In this document: positions 1-5,658 of the stretch, piece after piece
Numbering within the stretch: the first letter of the stretch is position 1
Layout: each line of letters begins with the position of its first letter
NCBI GenBank assembly: GCA_011620705.1
Contig: WOYR01000085.1
Location: forward strand, 3,196-11,711
Source of the DNA: Microbacteriaceae bacterium
Lineage (GTDB): Bacteria > Actinomycetota > Actinomycetes > Actinomycetales > Microbacteriaceae
Reading direction: 5' to 3'
Length of the DNA stretch: 8,516 bases
Position numbers and translations under genes: made by a program
The notes under the pieces: model-generated
The model's input: only the letters and a program-made list of their open reading frames with translations
Databases searched by the model: none
Told to the model about the DNA's origin: nothing

Positions 1-20
1 AGTACGGAGTTTCACGTACT
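1..20. repeat. Small inverted repeat at window edge, downstream of greA
   Basis: AGTACG (1-6) and CGTACT (15-20) are perfect 6-bp inverted arms around an 8-base loop, about 20 bases beyond the greA stop codon. TTTCACG also occurs twice with a 10-base period (10-16 and 20-26). The arms could be part of a weak terminator for greA, but there is no T tract and the window ends here, so the role is open. Confidence 0.25.
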
Positions 21-40
21 TTCACGGTTGAGGGGCGGGT

Positions 41-532
41 TCAGCCCTTGTAGGTGTCGACCTTGGTCACGGCGACGGCGATCTCCCGGCCGTTCGGCGC
101 CGTGTACGTGGTCGAATCGCCGATCTTGAGACCGAGGATGGCCTGGCCGAGGGGGCTGGACTCCGGGTAGACGTCGATGTCGCTGTCGTCGCCGGCGATC
201 TCGCGGCTGCCGAGCAGGAATGTGCTCTCATCGCCGGCGATCGTCGCCGTGACGACGGTGCCGACCTCGACCACGCCATGGCTCTCGGGCGCTTCGCCCA
301 CGGTCGCATTGCGCAGCAGCTGCGTCAGCTGGCGGATGCGGGCCTCGATATGGCCCTGCTCGTCCTTGGCGGCATGGTATCCGCCATTCTCCTTGAGGTC
401 GCCCTCCTCGCGGGCTGCCTCGATCTTCTTGGCGATATCGGCGCGCGCCGGACCGCTCAGTTCCTCGAGCTCGGCCTTGAGCCGGTCGTAGGACTCCTGA
501 GTCAGCCAGGTGGTGGCGGTGGTGTCAGACAT
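41..532 (-). CDS. greA: Transcription elongation factor GreA
   Basis: GreA binds in the secondary channel of RNA polymerase and stimulates cleavage of backtracked transcripts, rescuing stalled complexes in the cytoplasm. The 163-residue product is close to the usual length of about 158. Residues 10-75 form the N-terminal antiparallel coiled coil; its tip carries the signature EEGDLKENGGYHAAKDEQG (42-60), with the acidic pair D45 and E48 that positions the catalytic magnesium. Residues 85-160 are the FKBP-like C-terminal domain, including SPLGQAILGLKIGD (126-139). The ATG start gives the expected N-terminus, but no Shine-Dalgarno sequence lies before it. The gene starts 13 bases after the stop of the upstream DUF4307 gene on the same strand, so either coupled translation or a promoter inside that gene's end is likely. 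The greA-DUF4307 pairing matches Rv1080c-Rv1081c of M. tuberculosis. Confidence 0.97.
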   Translation of the reverse strand: MSDTTATTWLTQESYDRLKAELEELSGPARADIAKKIEAAREEGDLKENGGYHAAKDEQGHIEARIRQLTQLLRNATVGEAPESHGVVEVGTVVTATIAGDESTFLLGSREIAGDDSDIDVYPESSPLGQAILGLKIGDSTTYTAPNGREIAVAVTKVDTYKG

Positions 533-542
533 AAGAGAACTC

Positions 543-572
543 AGCCTAAGTCAGCCAGCAGGAACCGATCAA
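543..572 (-). promoter_or_regulatory. Weak candidate promoter for greA
   Basis: On the minus strand, TTGATC (572-567) and TAGGCT (548-543) are separated by 18 bases and end ten bases before the greA ATG. Both hexamers are imperfect against TTGACA/TATAAT. If used, the transcript would start only three or four bases before the start codon, which would fit the missing Shine-Dalgarno sequence. The elements overlap the last codons of the DUF4307 gene. This is a pattern match only. Confidence 0.2.
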
Positions 573-929
573 GCCGTTGACCGCCGGGGCGGTGGTGCGC
601 AGGCGCTCGATGAGCACCCGGCTGCGTTCGCTGACCGCCGGCAGCTCGACCACCTTCCAGCCTACGATCGCGAAGTCCTCGTCGAGAGCCCGCATGCTGC
701 AGCTCACCTTCGTGCCGGGGTCGACGGTCACCTGCTCGGTGATGTCGATCGTGCTGGAATCGACCACCGTGTAGCCGACATCCTGTGTCTCGATCGAGGC
801 GCTGGCCCCGAACAGCCCGGCCCAGACCACCCACGCGATGACGACCGCGGCGACGATCGCGCCCACGATCACGGCCAGCCAGCGCGCGCGCGTCCGGCGG
901 CCGCGCGTCCGGCCGTAACGGGTGTCCAA
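546..929 (-). CDS. DUF4307 family single-pass membrane protein
   Basis: The function is unknown. The 127-residue product has a basic N-terminus (MDTRYGRTRGRRTRARW), one transmembrane segment at about 18-40, and a C-terminal domain of about 85 residues predicted outside the membrane by the positive-inside rule. That domain has two cysteines, C77 (in KVSCSMRAL) and C124 (in GSCWLT); both seem to recur in this family as I remember it, and a disulfide is possible. It resembles Rv1081c, which also lies beside greA. The only conventional start in the frame after the upstream stop (TAA at 977-975) is TTG 929. A GAGGAA ribosome-binding sequence (950-945) lies 15 bases from that TTG, but six bases from an in-frame ATC (938-936), which would add the residues MTA; see findings. 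The gene probably shares a transcript with greA. Confidence 0.85.
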   Translation of the reverse strand: MDTRYGRTRGRRTRARWLAVIVGAIVAAVVIAWVVWAGLFGASASIETQDVGYTVVDSSTIDITEQVTVDPGTKVSCSMRALDEDFAIVGWKVVELPAVSERSRVLIERLRTTAPAVNGLIGSCWLT

Positions 930-975
930 TGCGGTGATGGTGAGTTCCTCGGGGTTCGTGCAGCTCTGCGGGCAT

Positions 976-994
976 TACCCTGGACTCCAGGGTA
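976..994. promoter_or_regulatory. Perfect palindrome, candidate MerR-type operator
   Basis: TACCCTGGACTCCAGGGTA has 9-base arms that are exact reverse complements around one central base. With a single-base bulge, the symmetry extends to GCA/TGC outside the arms. It lies in the 107-bp gap between the divergent DUF4307 and Rv1083-like genes, centred about 56 bases from the TTG of the first and 52 bases from the GTG of the second. Arms of the type ACCCTGGA/TCCAGGGT resemble operators of MerR-family regulators. The factor is unknown, and no MerR gene is present in the window. A simple hairpin in a leader RNA is an alternative. Confidence 0.45.
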
Positions 995-1036
995 TGCGGT
1001 CGTTCCTGAAGACCGCGCCGGATCGAGAGGCCCATC

Positions 1037-1273
1037 GTGCTCTGGCAATTGATCGCCGCGACACCGTCCCCCGTGCCGTCGCCGAACGTCAACCAGGACC
1101 TCGTCACGCCGGGCGTCTGGGGCTTCGCCGTCACGGCGGCGGTGATGGTGGCCGCGATCCTGCTCATCCTCGACATGGTGCGCCGGATGCGACGGCTCAA
1201 CTACCGCTCCGAGATCCGTGCCCGCCTGGAGGCCGAGCAGCGCGCTGGAGCTGACAGCGAAGATCATCTCTGA
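1037..1273 (+). CDS. Small single-pass membrane protein (Rv1083-like)
   Basis: This 78-residue protein has no known function. After a short N-terminus with a proline-rich stretch (TPSPVPSP, 9-16) it has one transmembrane segment at about 28-47 (VWGFAVTAAVMVAAILLILD). A basic stretch RRMRRLNYR (49-57) and a charged helical tail follow, so the C-terminus should be cytoplasmic. The GTG start is preceded by GAGAGG (1025-1030) at six bases. Size, layout and position between the DUF4307 and hemolysin III genes match Rv1083 of M. tuberculosis; the basic stretch after the membrane helix also looks similar from memory. In mycobacteria this gene follows mca, which is missing here. The small size makes a purely similarity-free call uncertain, but third-position GC is high and the start site is good. 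Confidence 0.75.
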   Translation: MLWQLIAATPSPVPSPNVNQDLVTPGVWGFAVTAAVMVAAILLILDMVRRMRRLNYRSEIRARLEAEQRAGADSEDHL

Positions 1274-1278
1274 ACTCC

Positions 1279-1300
1279 GCCGCGGCGCCGGCGCCGCGGC
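1279..1300. terminator. Perfect 22-bp GC palindrome between convergent genes
   Basis: The 22 bases starting GCCGCGGCGCC equal their own reverse complement, giving a potential hairpin of about nine G:C pairs around a four-base loop. It starts five bases after the stop of the small membrane protein gene and ends 18 bases before the stop of the convergent hemolysin III gene. It is suited to act as a bidirectional terminator. No U tract follows on either strand, which is common in high-GC actinobacteria. Confidence 0.5.
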
Positions 1301-1318
1301 CCCTCTCGGGCTTCGGTC

Positions 1319-2050
1319 TCACGCGACCGGGTCCAGCACCAGCAGCAGGATCGCCGCCCAGTGGCAGAGGAAGGCGATGACCGTGCAGGCATGGAAGAGC
1401 TCGTGGAATCCGAACACCCCGAGAACCGGATTCGGCCGCTTCAGCGCGTAGAAGACCGCACCCACCGTGTAGGACACGCCCCCGACCAGCACGAGCACCA
1501 TCGTCGCGACATTCGCCGCCACGAGATCGCCGACATAGAGGATGGCGCCCCATCCCAGCACGATGTAGAGCGCGACGTACAGCAAGCGCGGCGCTCTCAG
1601 CCAGAAGATCCGGAAGGCGATCCCGAGCGCGGCCCCGCCCCAGATGATCAGCAGCAGGATGAGGCTCTTCGGGAACGGCAGCGCGTTCACCGCGAGCGGC
1701 GTGTAGGTGCCCGCGATGAGCAGGAAGATGTTGGAGTGGTCGAGCCGGCGGAACAGCGCCAGGGTCGTCGGCTTCCAATTGAAGCGGTGGTACACCGCCG
1801 AGATGCCGAACAGCAGCAGCGAGGTCAGCATGAAGACGGCCGAACTGATCTTCGCGGCCGCACCATCGGCGAGGCAGATCAGCACGATGCCGGCGGCGAT
1901 CGAGAGCGGGAACATCCCGGCGTGAATCCAGCCGCGCCAGGTGGGTTTGACATCGTAGGGGGCGTGGTCGAGAGCATCTTCGAGCAGGGGGATGCTGCCG
2001 ATCGCGACGCCGTCCTCGTCCGCGCTGCCGTCGACGTCCGGAGCTGCCAT
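1319..2050 (-). CDS. trhA: Hemolysin III / TrhA family PAQR membrane protein
   Basis: This is a seven-helix integral membrane protein of the bacterial PAQR (HlyIII/YqfA) group, linked in other bacteria to membrane-energy and lipid homeostasis; the hemolysin name is historical. The 243-residue length is typical. The metal-site motifs are intact: S84-x3-H88 in GISAVYHRF, D104 in RRLDHSNIF, and H216-x3-H220 in GFHELFH. Seven hydrophobic segments are spread from about 42 to 240. A cytoplasmic N-terminal tail of about 38 residues is acidic. The ATG has AGGA (2062-2059) eight bases upstream. The gene is divergent from the prenyltransferase gene with a 44-bp gap, the arrangement seen in Rv1085c-Rv1086. 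No hydrolase activity of the ceramidase type can be inferred from sequence alone. Confidence 0.92.
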   Translation of the reverse strand: MAAPDVDGSADEDGVAIGSIPLLEDALDHAPYDVKPTWRGWIHAGMFPLSIAAGIVLICLADGAAAKISSAVFMLTSLLLFGISAVYHRFNWKPTTLALFRRLDHSNIFLLIAGTYTPLAVNALPFPKSLILLLIIWGGAALGIAFRIFWLRAPRLLYVALYIVLGWGAILYVGDLVAANVATMVLVLVGGVSYTVGAVFYALKRPNPVLGVFGFHELFHACTVIAFLCHWAAILLLVLDPVA

Positions 2051-2094
2051 GGGGCTGATCCTAGGTGCCCGGGATGGAGGACTAGCCTGAGCGG

Positions 2095-2880
2095 GTGGCG
2101 GAACGGATGAGCGCGGGTCGGCCCGGTCTGCTCTACGGGCTCTACCAGGCCCGGCTCCGCCGTCAGCTGGCGAAGGCCCCGATCCCGCACCACGTCGCGA
2201 TGATCATCGACGGCAACCGCCGCTGGGCGCGTGAGCGTGCGCTGGAGACGGCGGCGCACGGGCACAGAGCCGGTGCCGAGAAGATGCGCGAGTTCCTCGG
2301 CTGGTGCGATGCGCTGGGCATCCGGGTGGTGACGATCTACCTCCTCTCCGCCGACAATCTGGTCGGCCGCAGTACGGACGAACTCGAGCAGCTCTTCGAG
2401 ATCATCGGCGACCTCGCGACGGACCTCGCCGCGGGCGGCGACTGGTGCATCCAGCATGTCGGCACCACCGATGGCCTGCCGGTCGAGCTGATCGACCGGC
2501 TGCGGCAGGCCCAGCGCAGCACAGCAGGCAACACCGGCCTGCACGTCAACCTCGCCGTCGGCTACGGCGGCCGGCGCGAGATCGCGGATGCCATGCGCAG
2601 CATCGTGCGCAGCCACGGCAAGGGCGGCGGCACGATCGACGACCTGGCCGAGATCCTGACCCCGGAGCTCATCGCCGAGCACCTCTACACCCAGGGCCAG
2701 CCCGACCCCGACCTGATCATCCGCACCTCGGGGGAGCAGCGCCTCAGCGACTTCATGCTCTGGCAGAGCGCGCACAGCGAGTTCTACTTCGTCGAGGCCC
2801 TCGGCCCGGATCTGCGCGAGGTGGACTTCTTGCGGGCGCTGCGCAATTACGCGACGAGGGATCGCCGCTTCGGGCAATGA
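2095..2880 (+). CDS. Short-chain cis-prenyltransferase (Z-FPP synthase-like)
   Basis: This cytosolic enzyme of the undecaprenyl diphosphate synthase family condenses isopentenyl diphosphate with an allylic diphosphate in cis. Visible motifs are the pyrophosphate/magnesium site MIIDGNRRWAR (36-46, catalytic D39), the central VNLAVGYGGRREI (151-163), and RTSGEQRLSDFMLWQ (210-224). The C-terminus, RALRNYATRDRRFG, is also typical. The sequence strongly resembles Rv1086 of M. tuberculosis, which makes Z,E-farnesyl diphosphate. L83 in IYLLSADNL sits where E. coli UppS has the small A69 and Rv1086 has L84; a large residue there restricts chain length. I therefore favour a short product, with another UppS elsewhere making C50/C55. 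The GTG start has GGAGGA (2076-2081) 13 bases away and a TAGCCT hexamer (2083-2088) six bases away. ATG 2107 is an alternative. The next gene follows by seven bases. Confidence 0.9.
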   Translation: MAERMSAGRPGLLYGLYQARLRRQLAKAPIPHHVAMIIDGNRRWARERALETAAHGHRAGAEKMREFLGWCDALGIRVVTIYLLSADNLVGRSTDELEQLFEIIGDLATDLAAGGDWCIQHVGTTDGLPVELIDRLRQAQRSTAGNTGLHVNLAVGYGGRREIADAMRSIVRSHGKGGGTIDDLAEILTPELIAEHLYTQGQPDPDLIIRTSGEQRLSDFMLWQSAHSEFYFVEALGPDLREVDFLRALRNYATRDRRFGQ

Positions 2881-2887
2881 TGGGTAT

Positions 2888-4024
2888 ATGACATCCGGTC
2901 CACTCTCCGTCGAGGACTACGCGGCGCGCTTCGAGGAGGAGCCCGGCTTCCTCGACTTCGCGCGGGTCGGCCCGGTCGGCCGTGCCGTCCAGGAGGAGCT
3001 CGCCGCCCAGTACGCGGCGCTCGCCCGCGCGCGCTTCGGCTCGCTCGACGCCGTGGTGGACCAGGGCGGGCGGGTGCAGGACGCGGTGGCCGCGCTGACC
3101 GGCTTCCGGCCCGAGCAGATCGTCTTCCAGCCCAACACCAGCCAGGGCCTCATGCATGTCATGTTCGGCCTGACCGGCGGTGTGGGGATCTCCGCCGCCG
3201 AGTTCCCCAGCCTCACCTTCGCCGCCGCGCGCGCGGCCCGATCCCTCGGATTGCTGGCCCCGAACTGGCTGGACACCGACCACGGCCGCATCACGCCCGG
3301 CAACCTCCGGGAGCAGCTGAGCAGCTCGACCGTCGCGGTGGGGCTCAGCCTCGTCGACTTCCGCACCGGGTACCTGGCAGATCTGGAGGGCATCCGGCAG
3401 GTGATCGGCGACCGGCTGCTGATCGTGGACGCCGCGCAGTGCTTCGGCGTCGTCGACGCCCCGTGGCAGCTGGCCGACGTCGTGGTCACGGGCGGCCAGA
3501 AGTGGCCGCGCGCCGGCTGGGGGACCGGGTTCCTCGCCCTCAGCGACCGCGCTCGCGAGCAGCTGATCCCGGTCTGGTCCGGGTTCAACGGGACCGACGC
3601 GGAGGGCGTCCCGATGGATGAGATCCCCGAGCCGAGCCGCTCCGCGTCCGCATTCCAGGTGAGCGACCCGGATCCGGTGGCGCAGGCCCGCCTCGCAGCC
3701 GCGCTGGAGGAGCTCGCGGCCGTCGGCGTGCCCGCCGTCAACGCGCGGATCGCGGAGCGCGTCTCACGGATCATCGACCTGGCGGACGAGTTCGCCATCC
3801 CGATCGCCTCGCCGCGAGCCGAATCGGAGCGCGCGGGGATCGTCGTGCTGGACCCGGCGCCCGACCAGCTCACCGTGCTCGCGGCCTCGCTGCACAACCA
3901 CGGCGTGAGTGCCACCATCCGTCAGGACAAGGTGCGACTGAGCGCCCACGCGTCGACCGAGGAGGAGACGTTCAGCATGCTCAAGGCGGCTTTCGTCTCG
4001 TTCGGGACGGCCACCAGCGTCTGA
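2888..4024 (+). CDS. PLP-dependent enzyme, class V aminotransferase family
   Basis: This 378-residue fold-type I PLP enzyme belongs with the cysteine desulfurase, isopenicillin-N epimerase and class V aminotransferase group. NTS (83-85) is the likely cofactor phosphate loop. D181 and Q184 in IVDAAQCFGVV should contact the pyridine ring and O3, and K205 in TGGQKWPRAGWGTGF is the likely Schiff-base lysine. R350 in KVRLSAHAS fits the substrate carboxylate arginine. No cysteine lies near residues 340-365, where desulfurases carry the persulfide cysteine, so NifS/SufS activity is unlikely. The actual substrate cannot be told. The ATG lies seven bases after the prenyltransferase stop with no clear Shine-Dalgarno site, suggesting one transcript with coupled translation. 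GTG 3058 and other later starts would remove conserved sequence. Confidence 0.85.
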   Translation: MTSGPLSVEDYAARFEEEPGFLDFARVGPVGRAVQEELAAQYAALARARFGSLDAVVDQGGRVQDAVAALTGFRPEQIVFQPNTSQGLMHVMFGLTGGVGISAAEFPSLTFAAARAARSLGLLAPNWLDTDHGRITPGNLREQLSSSTVAVGLSLVDFRTGYLADLEGIRQVIGDRLLIVDAAQCFGVVDAPWQLADVVVTGGQKWPRAGWGTGFLALSDRAREQLIPVWSGFNGTDAEGVPMDEIPEPSRSASAFQVSDPDPVAQARLAAALEELAAVGVPAVNARIAERVSRIIDLADEFAIPIASPRAESERAGIVVLDPAPDQLTVLAASLHNHGVSATIRQDKVRLSAHASTEEETFSMLKAAFVSFGTATSV

Positions 4025-4071
4025 CCGTCGGGGCGGTGAGATTCACCTCCGCGTAACACGGACGGGGTGTG

Positions 4072-4109
4072 TCGAAACCTGGCCGTCACAGGCGGGGGAT
4101 TAGCTTCGA
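4072..4109 (+). ncRNA. Stem-loop resembling the 5' half of a ydaO (c-di-AMP) riboswitch
   Basis: TCGAA (4072-4076) can pair with TTCGA (4105-4109), enclosing CCTG (4078-4081) paired with CAGG (4089-4092) and the purine run GGCGGGGGA (4091-4099). This order, GAA-CCUG-loop-CAGGCGGGGGA, is how I remember the 5' core of actinobacterial ydaO/yuaA c-di-AMP riboswitches. The following GGGGUGAAUC element and the distal half were not found. It may be a decayed or deleted riboswitch, or a chance likeness. Confidence 0.2.
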
Positions 4110-4184
4110 GGCATCGGGCACGGCGTCCGATCGGAGCGGCCACCTGATCGCCCCGCGACCACCCGGCCGTTCCGCCAACTGGAT

Positions 4185-4208
4185 CCGGGTTGCACCCGTG
4201 CCACCCGG
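4185..4208 (+). promoter_or_regulatory. Hairpin next to the phoH2 ribosome-binding site
   Basis: CCGGGT (4185-4190) pairs with ACCCGG (4203-4208), and GCA (4192-4194) with TGC (4199-4201) inside it, with one mismatch and a four-base loop. CACCCG occurs twice (4193-4198 and 4202-4207), so a competing hairpin CGGGT-TGC-ACCCG (4186-4198) is also possible. The structure ends four bases before GGAG (4213-4216), which serves GTG 4222. It could influence translation of phoH2; this is inferred from position only. Confidence 0.35.
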
Positions 4209-4221
4209 GGATGGAGTGGTA

Positions 4222-5571
4222 GTGCCAGCGCTCGATGAACCCCAGCAGACATCCATCAGAACGTCGGAGCAGAAGCAGGGGGAGCGCACCTACGTGCTCG
4301 ACACCTCCGTGCTGCTGAGCGACCCGAAGGCGATCTTCCGGTTCGCCGAGCACGCGGTCGTCCTGCCCGTCGTCGTGGTCAGTGAGCTGGAGGCCAAGCG
4401 GAACGACCCGGAGATCGGGTTCTTCGCCCGTCAGGCGCTGCGCAATCTCGACGAACTGCGCGTGCAGCACGAGCGCCTCGACTTCCCCATCGCGGTCGGC
4501 GACGGCGGCGGGTCGCTGCGGGTCGAGTTGAACCACTCCAACATGACGGTGCTGCCCTCCGGCTTGCAGCTCGGTGACAACGACTCGCGCATCCTCGCGG
4601 TGGCGCTGAACCTCAGCAATGACGGCCTGGATGTCGTCGTCGTCTCCAAGGACCTCCCGCTGCGGGTGAAGGCGGCCTCGATCGGCCTGGCCGCTGAGGA
4701 GTACCGCGCCGAGCTCGCGGTCGACTCCGGCTGGACCGGCATGGCCGAGATCGACCTCTCCGGTGAGCAGATGGCCGAGTTGTACGACAACGAGACCATG
4801 TCGACCCGGCTGGTGCAGGATCTGCCGATCAACACCAGTCTCGTCATCCACTCGGAGCGCGGATCGGCCCTGGGGCGCGTATCGGGCAAGGGGCAGTTCA
4901 AGGTGGTGCGCGGTGACCGCGATGTGTTCGGCCTGCACGGGCGCAGCGCGGAGCAGCGCCTCGCGATCGATCTGCTGCTCGACCCGGAGATCGGGATCGT
5001 GTCGCTCGGCGGTCGCGCGGGCACCGGCAAGAGCGCCCTCGCGCTGTGCGCGGGCCTCGAAGCGGTGCTCGAGAAGCAGCAGCACCGCAAGATCATGGTG
5101 TTCCGCCCGCTGTACGCGGTCGGCGGCCAGGAGCTCGGCTACCTGCCAGGCGACAAGGACGAGAAGATGAGTCCGTGGGGCCAGGCGGTGTTCGACACCC
5201 TCGGCGCCCTGGTCAGCGAGAACGTGCTCGAGGAGATCGTGGAGCGCGGCATCCTCGAGGTGCTGCCGCTCACCCACATCCGCGGGCGTTCGCTGCACGA
5301 CGCCTTCGTGATCGTCGACGAGGCGCAGTCGCTGGAGCGCAACGTGCTCCTGACCGTGCTCTCGCGGATCGGGACGAACTCCCGCGTGGTGCTCACCCAC
5401 GATGTCGCCCAGCGCGACAACCTGCGGGTGGGACGCCACGATGGCGTGGCGAGCGTCATCGAGACGCTCAAGGGCCATCCCCTGTTCGCCCACATCACCC
5501 TCACGCGCTCGGAGCGAAGCGCCATCGCGGCACTGGTCACCGAGTTGCTGGAGGGCAACGAGCTGGCGTAG
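4222..5571 (+). CDS. phoH2: PhoH2: PIN ribonuclease-PhoH ATPase fusion
   Basis: PhoH2 proteins join a PIN endoribonuclease to a PhoH P-loop ATPase and have been described in mycobacteria (Rv1095) as sequence-specific RNA unwinding and cleaving enzymes of the cytoplasm. With GTG 4222 the product is 449 residues, near the family length. The PIN domain covers about 23-155, with acidic residues D27 (VLDTS), E55 (SELEAKR), D119/D121 (GDNDSR) and D144 (SKDLPLR). The PhoH domain covers about 240-445, with Walker A GGRAGTGKS (263-271) and Walker B DAFVIVDEAQ (360-369). I chose GTG 4222 because GGAG (4213-4216) lies five bases upstream; GTG 4216 is close, and the frame is open to GTG 4069. No small antitoxin-like phoAT gene was recognised upstream. 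The neighbouring genes are convergent or separated, so it is likely monocistronic. Confidence 0.95.
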   Translation: MPALDEPQQTSIRTSEQKQGERTYVLDTSVLLSDPKAIFRFAEHAVVLPVVVVSELEAKRNDPEIGFFARQALRNLDELRVQHERLDFPIAVGDGGGSLRVELNHSNMTVLPSGLQLGDNDSRILAVALNLSNDGLDVVVVSKDLPLRVKAASIGLAAEEYRAELAVDSGWTGMAEIDLSGEQMAELYDNETMSTRLVQDLPINTSLVIHSERGSALGRVSGKGQFKVVRGDRDVFGLHGRSAEQRLAIDLLLDPEIGIVSLGGRAGTGKSALALCAGLEAVLEKQQHRKIMVFRPLYAVGGQELGYLPGDKDEKMSPWGQAVFDTLGALVSENVLEEIVERGILEVLPLTHIRGRSLHDAFVIVDEAQSLERNVLLTVLSRIGTNSRVVLTHDVAQRDNLRVGRHDGVASVIETLKGHPLFAHITLTRSERSAIAALVTELLEGNELA

Positions 5572-5591
5572 CGCGACAGCGCACGTCCTGA

Positions 5592-5637
5592 GGGCCGGGA
5601 GCCCGTCGCCGGGGAAGCGCGATCGGGTTCCCGGCCC
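5592..5637. terminator. Long hairpin terminator between phoH2 and MFS gene
   Basis: GGGCCGGGA (5592-5600) and TCCCGGCCC (5629-5637) are perfect 9-base arms; a G:U pair and CCCG/CGGG (5602-5605 with 5624-5627) extend the stem to about 14 pairs around an 18-base loop. It begins 20 bases after the phoH2 stop. A pyrimidine-rich stretch, CAGCTCTTCTTG (5641-5652), follows on the plus strand. The convergent MFS gene ends at 5659, so the element can serve both transcripts. Confidence 0.7.
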
Positions 5638-5658
5638 GTCCAGCTCTTCTTGCGACCC

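Larger units (their letters stand above)
4025..4221 (+). other. Non-coding structured leader upstream of phoH2
   Basis: About 197 bases separate the PLP-enzyme stop from the preferred phoH2 start. The phoH2 frame is open back to a GTG at 4069, but third positions of that stretch are much richer in A/T than in the neighbouring genes, so it is probably untranslated. It contains GGTGA/TCACC arms (4036-4048), a stem-loop at 4072-4109, and a hairpin at 4185-4208 just before the ribosome-binding site. No clear -35/-10 pair was found; TAGCTT (4101-4106) is a possible -10 without a partner. Confidence 0.5.

Noticed and set aside
1879..2877. A 332-codon minus-strand frame across the prenyltransferase gene
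   Set aside because: It overlaps both the hemolysin III start and the whole prenyltransferase gene and shows no domain; it is a shadow frame.
2888..4024. Cysteine desulfurase (SufS/NifS) identity for the PLP enzyme
   Set aside because: The catalytic lysine and aspartate fit the fold, but no cysteine lies in the C-terminal loop that carries the persulfide in desulfurases, and no suf or isc genes are nearby.
4041..4059. A PHO box (direct repeats of GTTCACC) before phoH2
   Set aside because: ATTCACC (4041-4047) matches one unit at six of seven positions, but no second unit is found at the required 11-base period. The match is better explained by the small GGTGA/TCACC palindrome.
4069..4221. 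A 51-residue N-terminal extension of PhoH2 starting at GTG 4069
   Set aside because: The stretch has many A/T third positions compared with neighbouring genes and no domain, and a better ribosome-binding site precedes GTG 4222.
4067..4222. A phoAT-like antitoxin gene upstream of phoH2, as reported in mycobacteria
   Set aside because: Only short frames of up to about 26 codons, or a ten-codon TTG frame ending on the phoH2 start, are present. None has a convincing start signal or recognisable sequence.
3922..5493. A 523-codon minus-strand open frame antisense to phoH2
   Set aside because: It is rich in His, Asp, Arg and Val without any recognisable domain, while the opposite strand encodes intact PIN and PhoH motifs.
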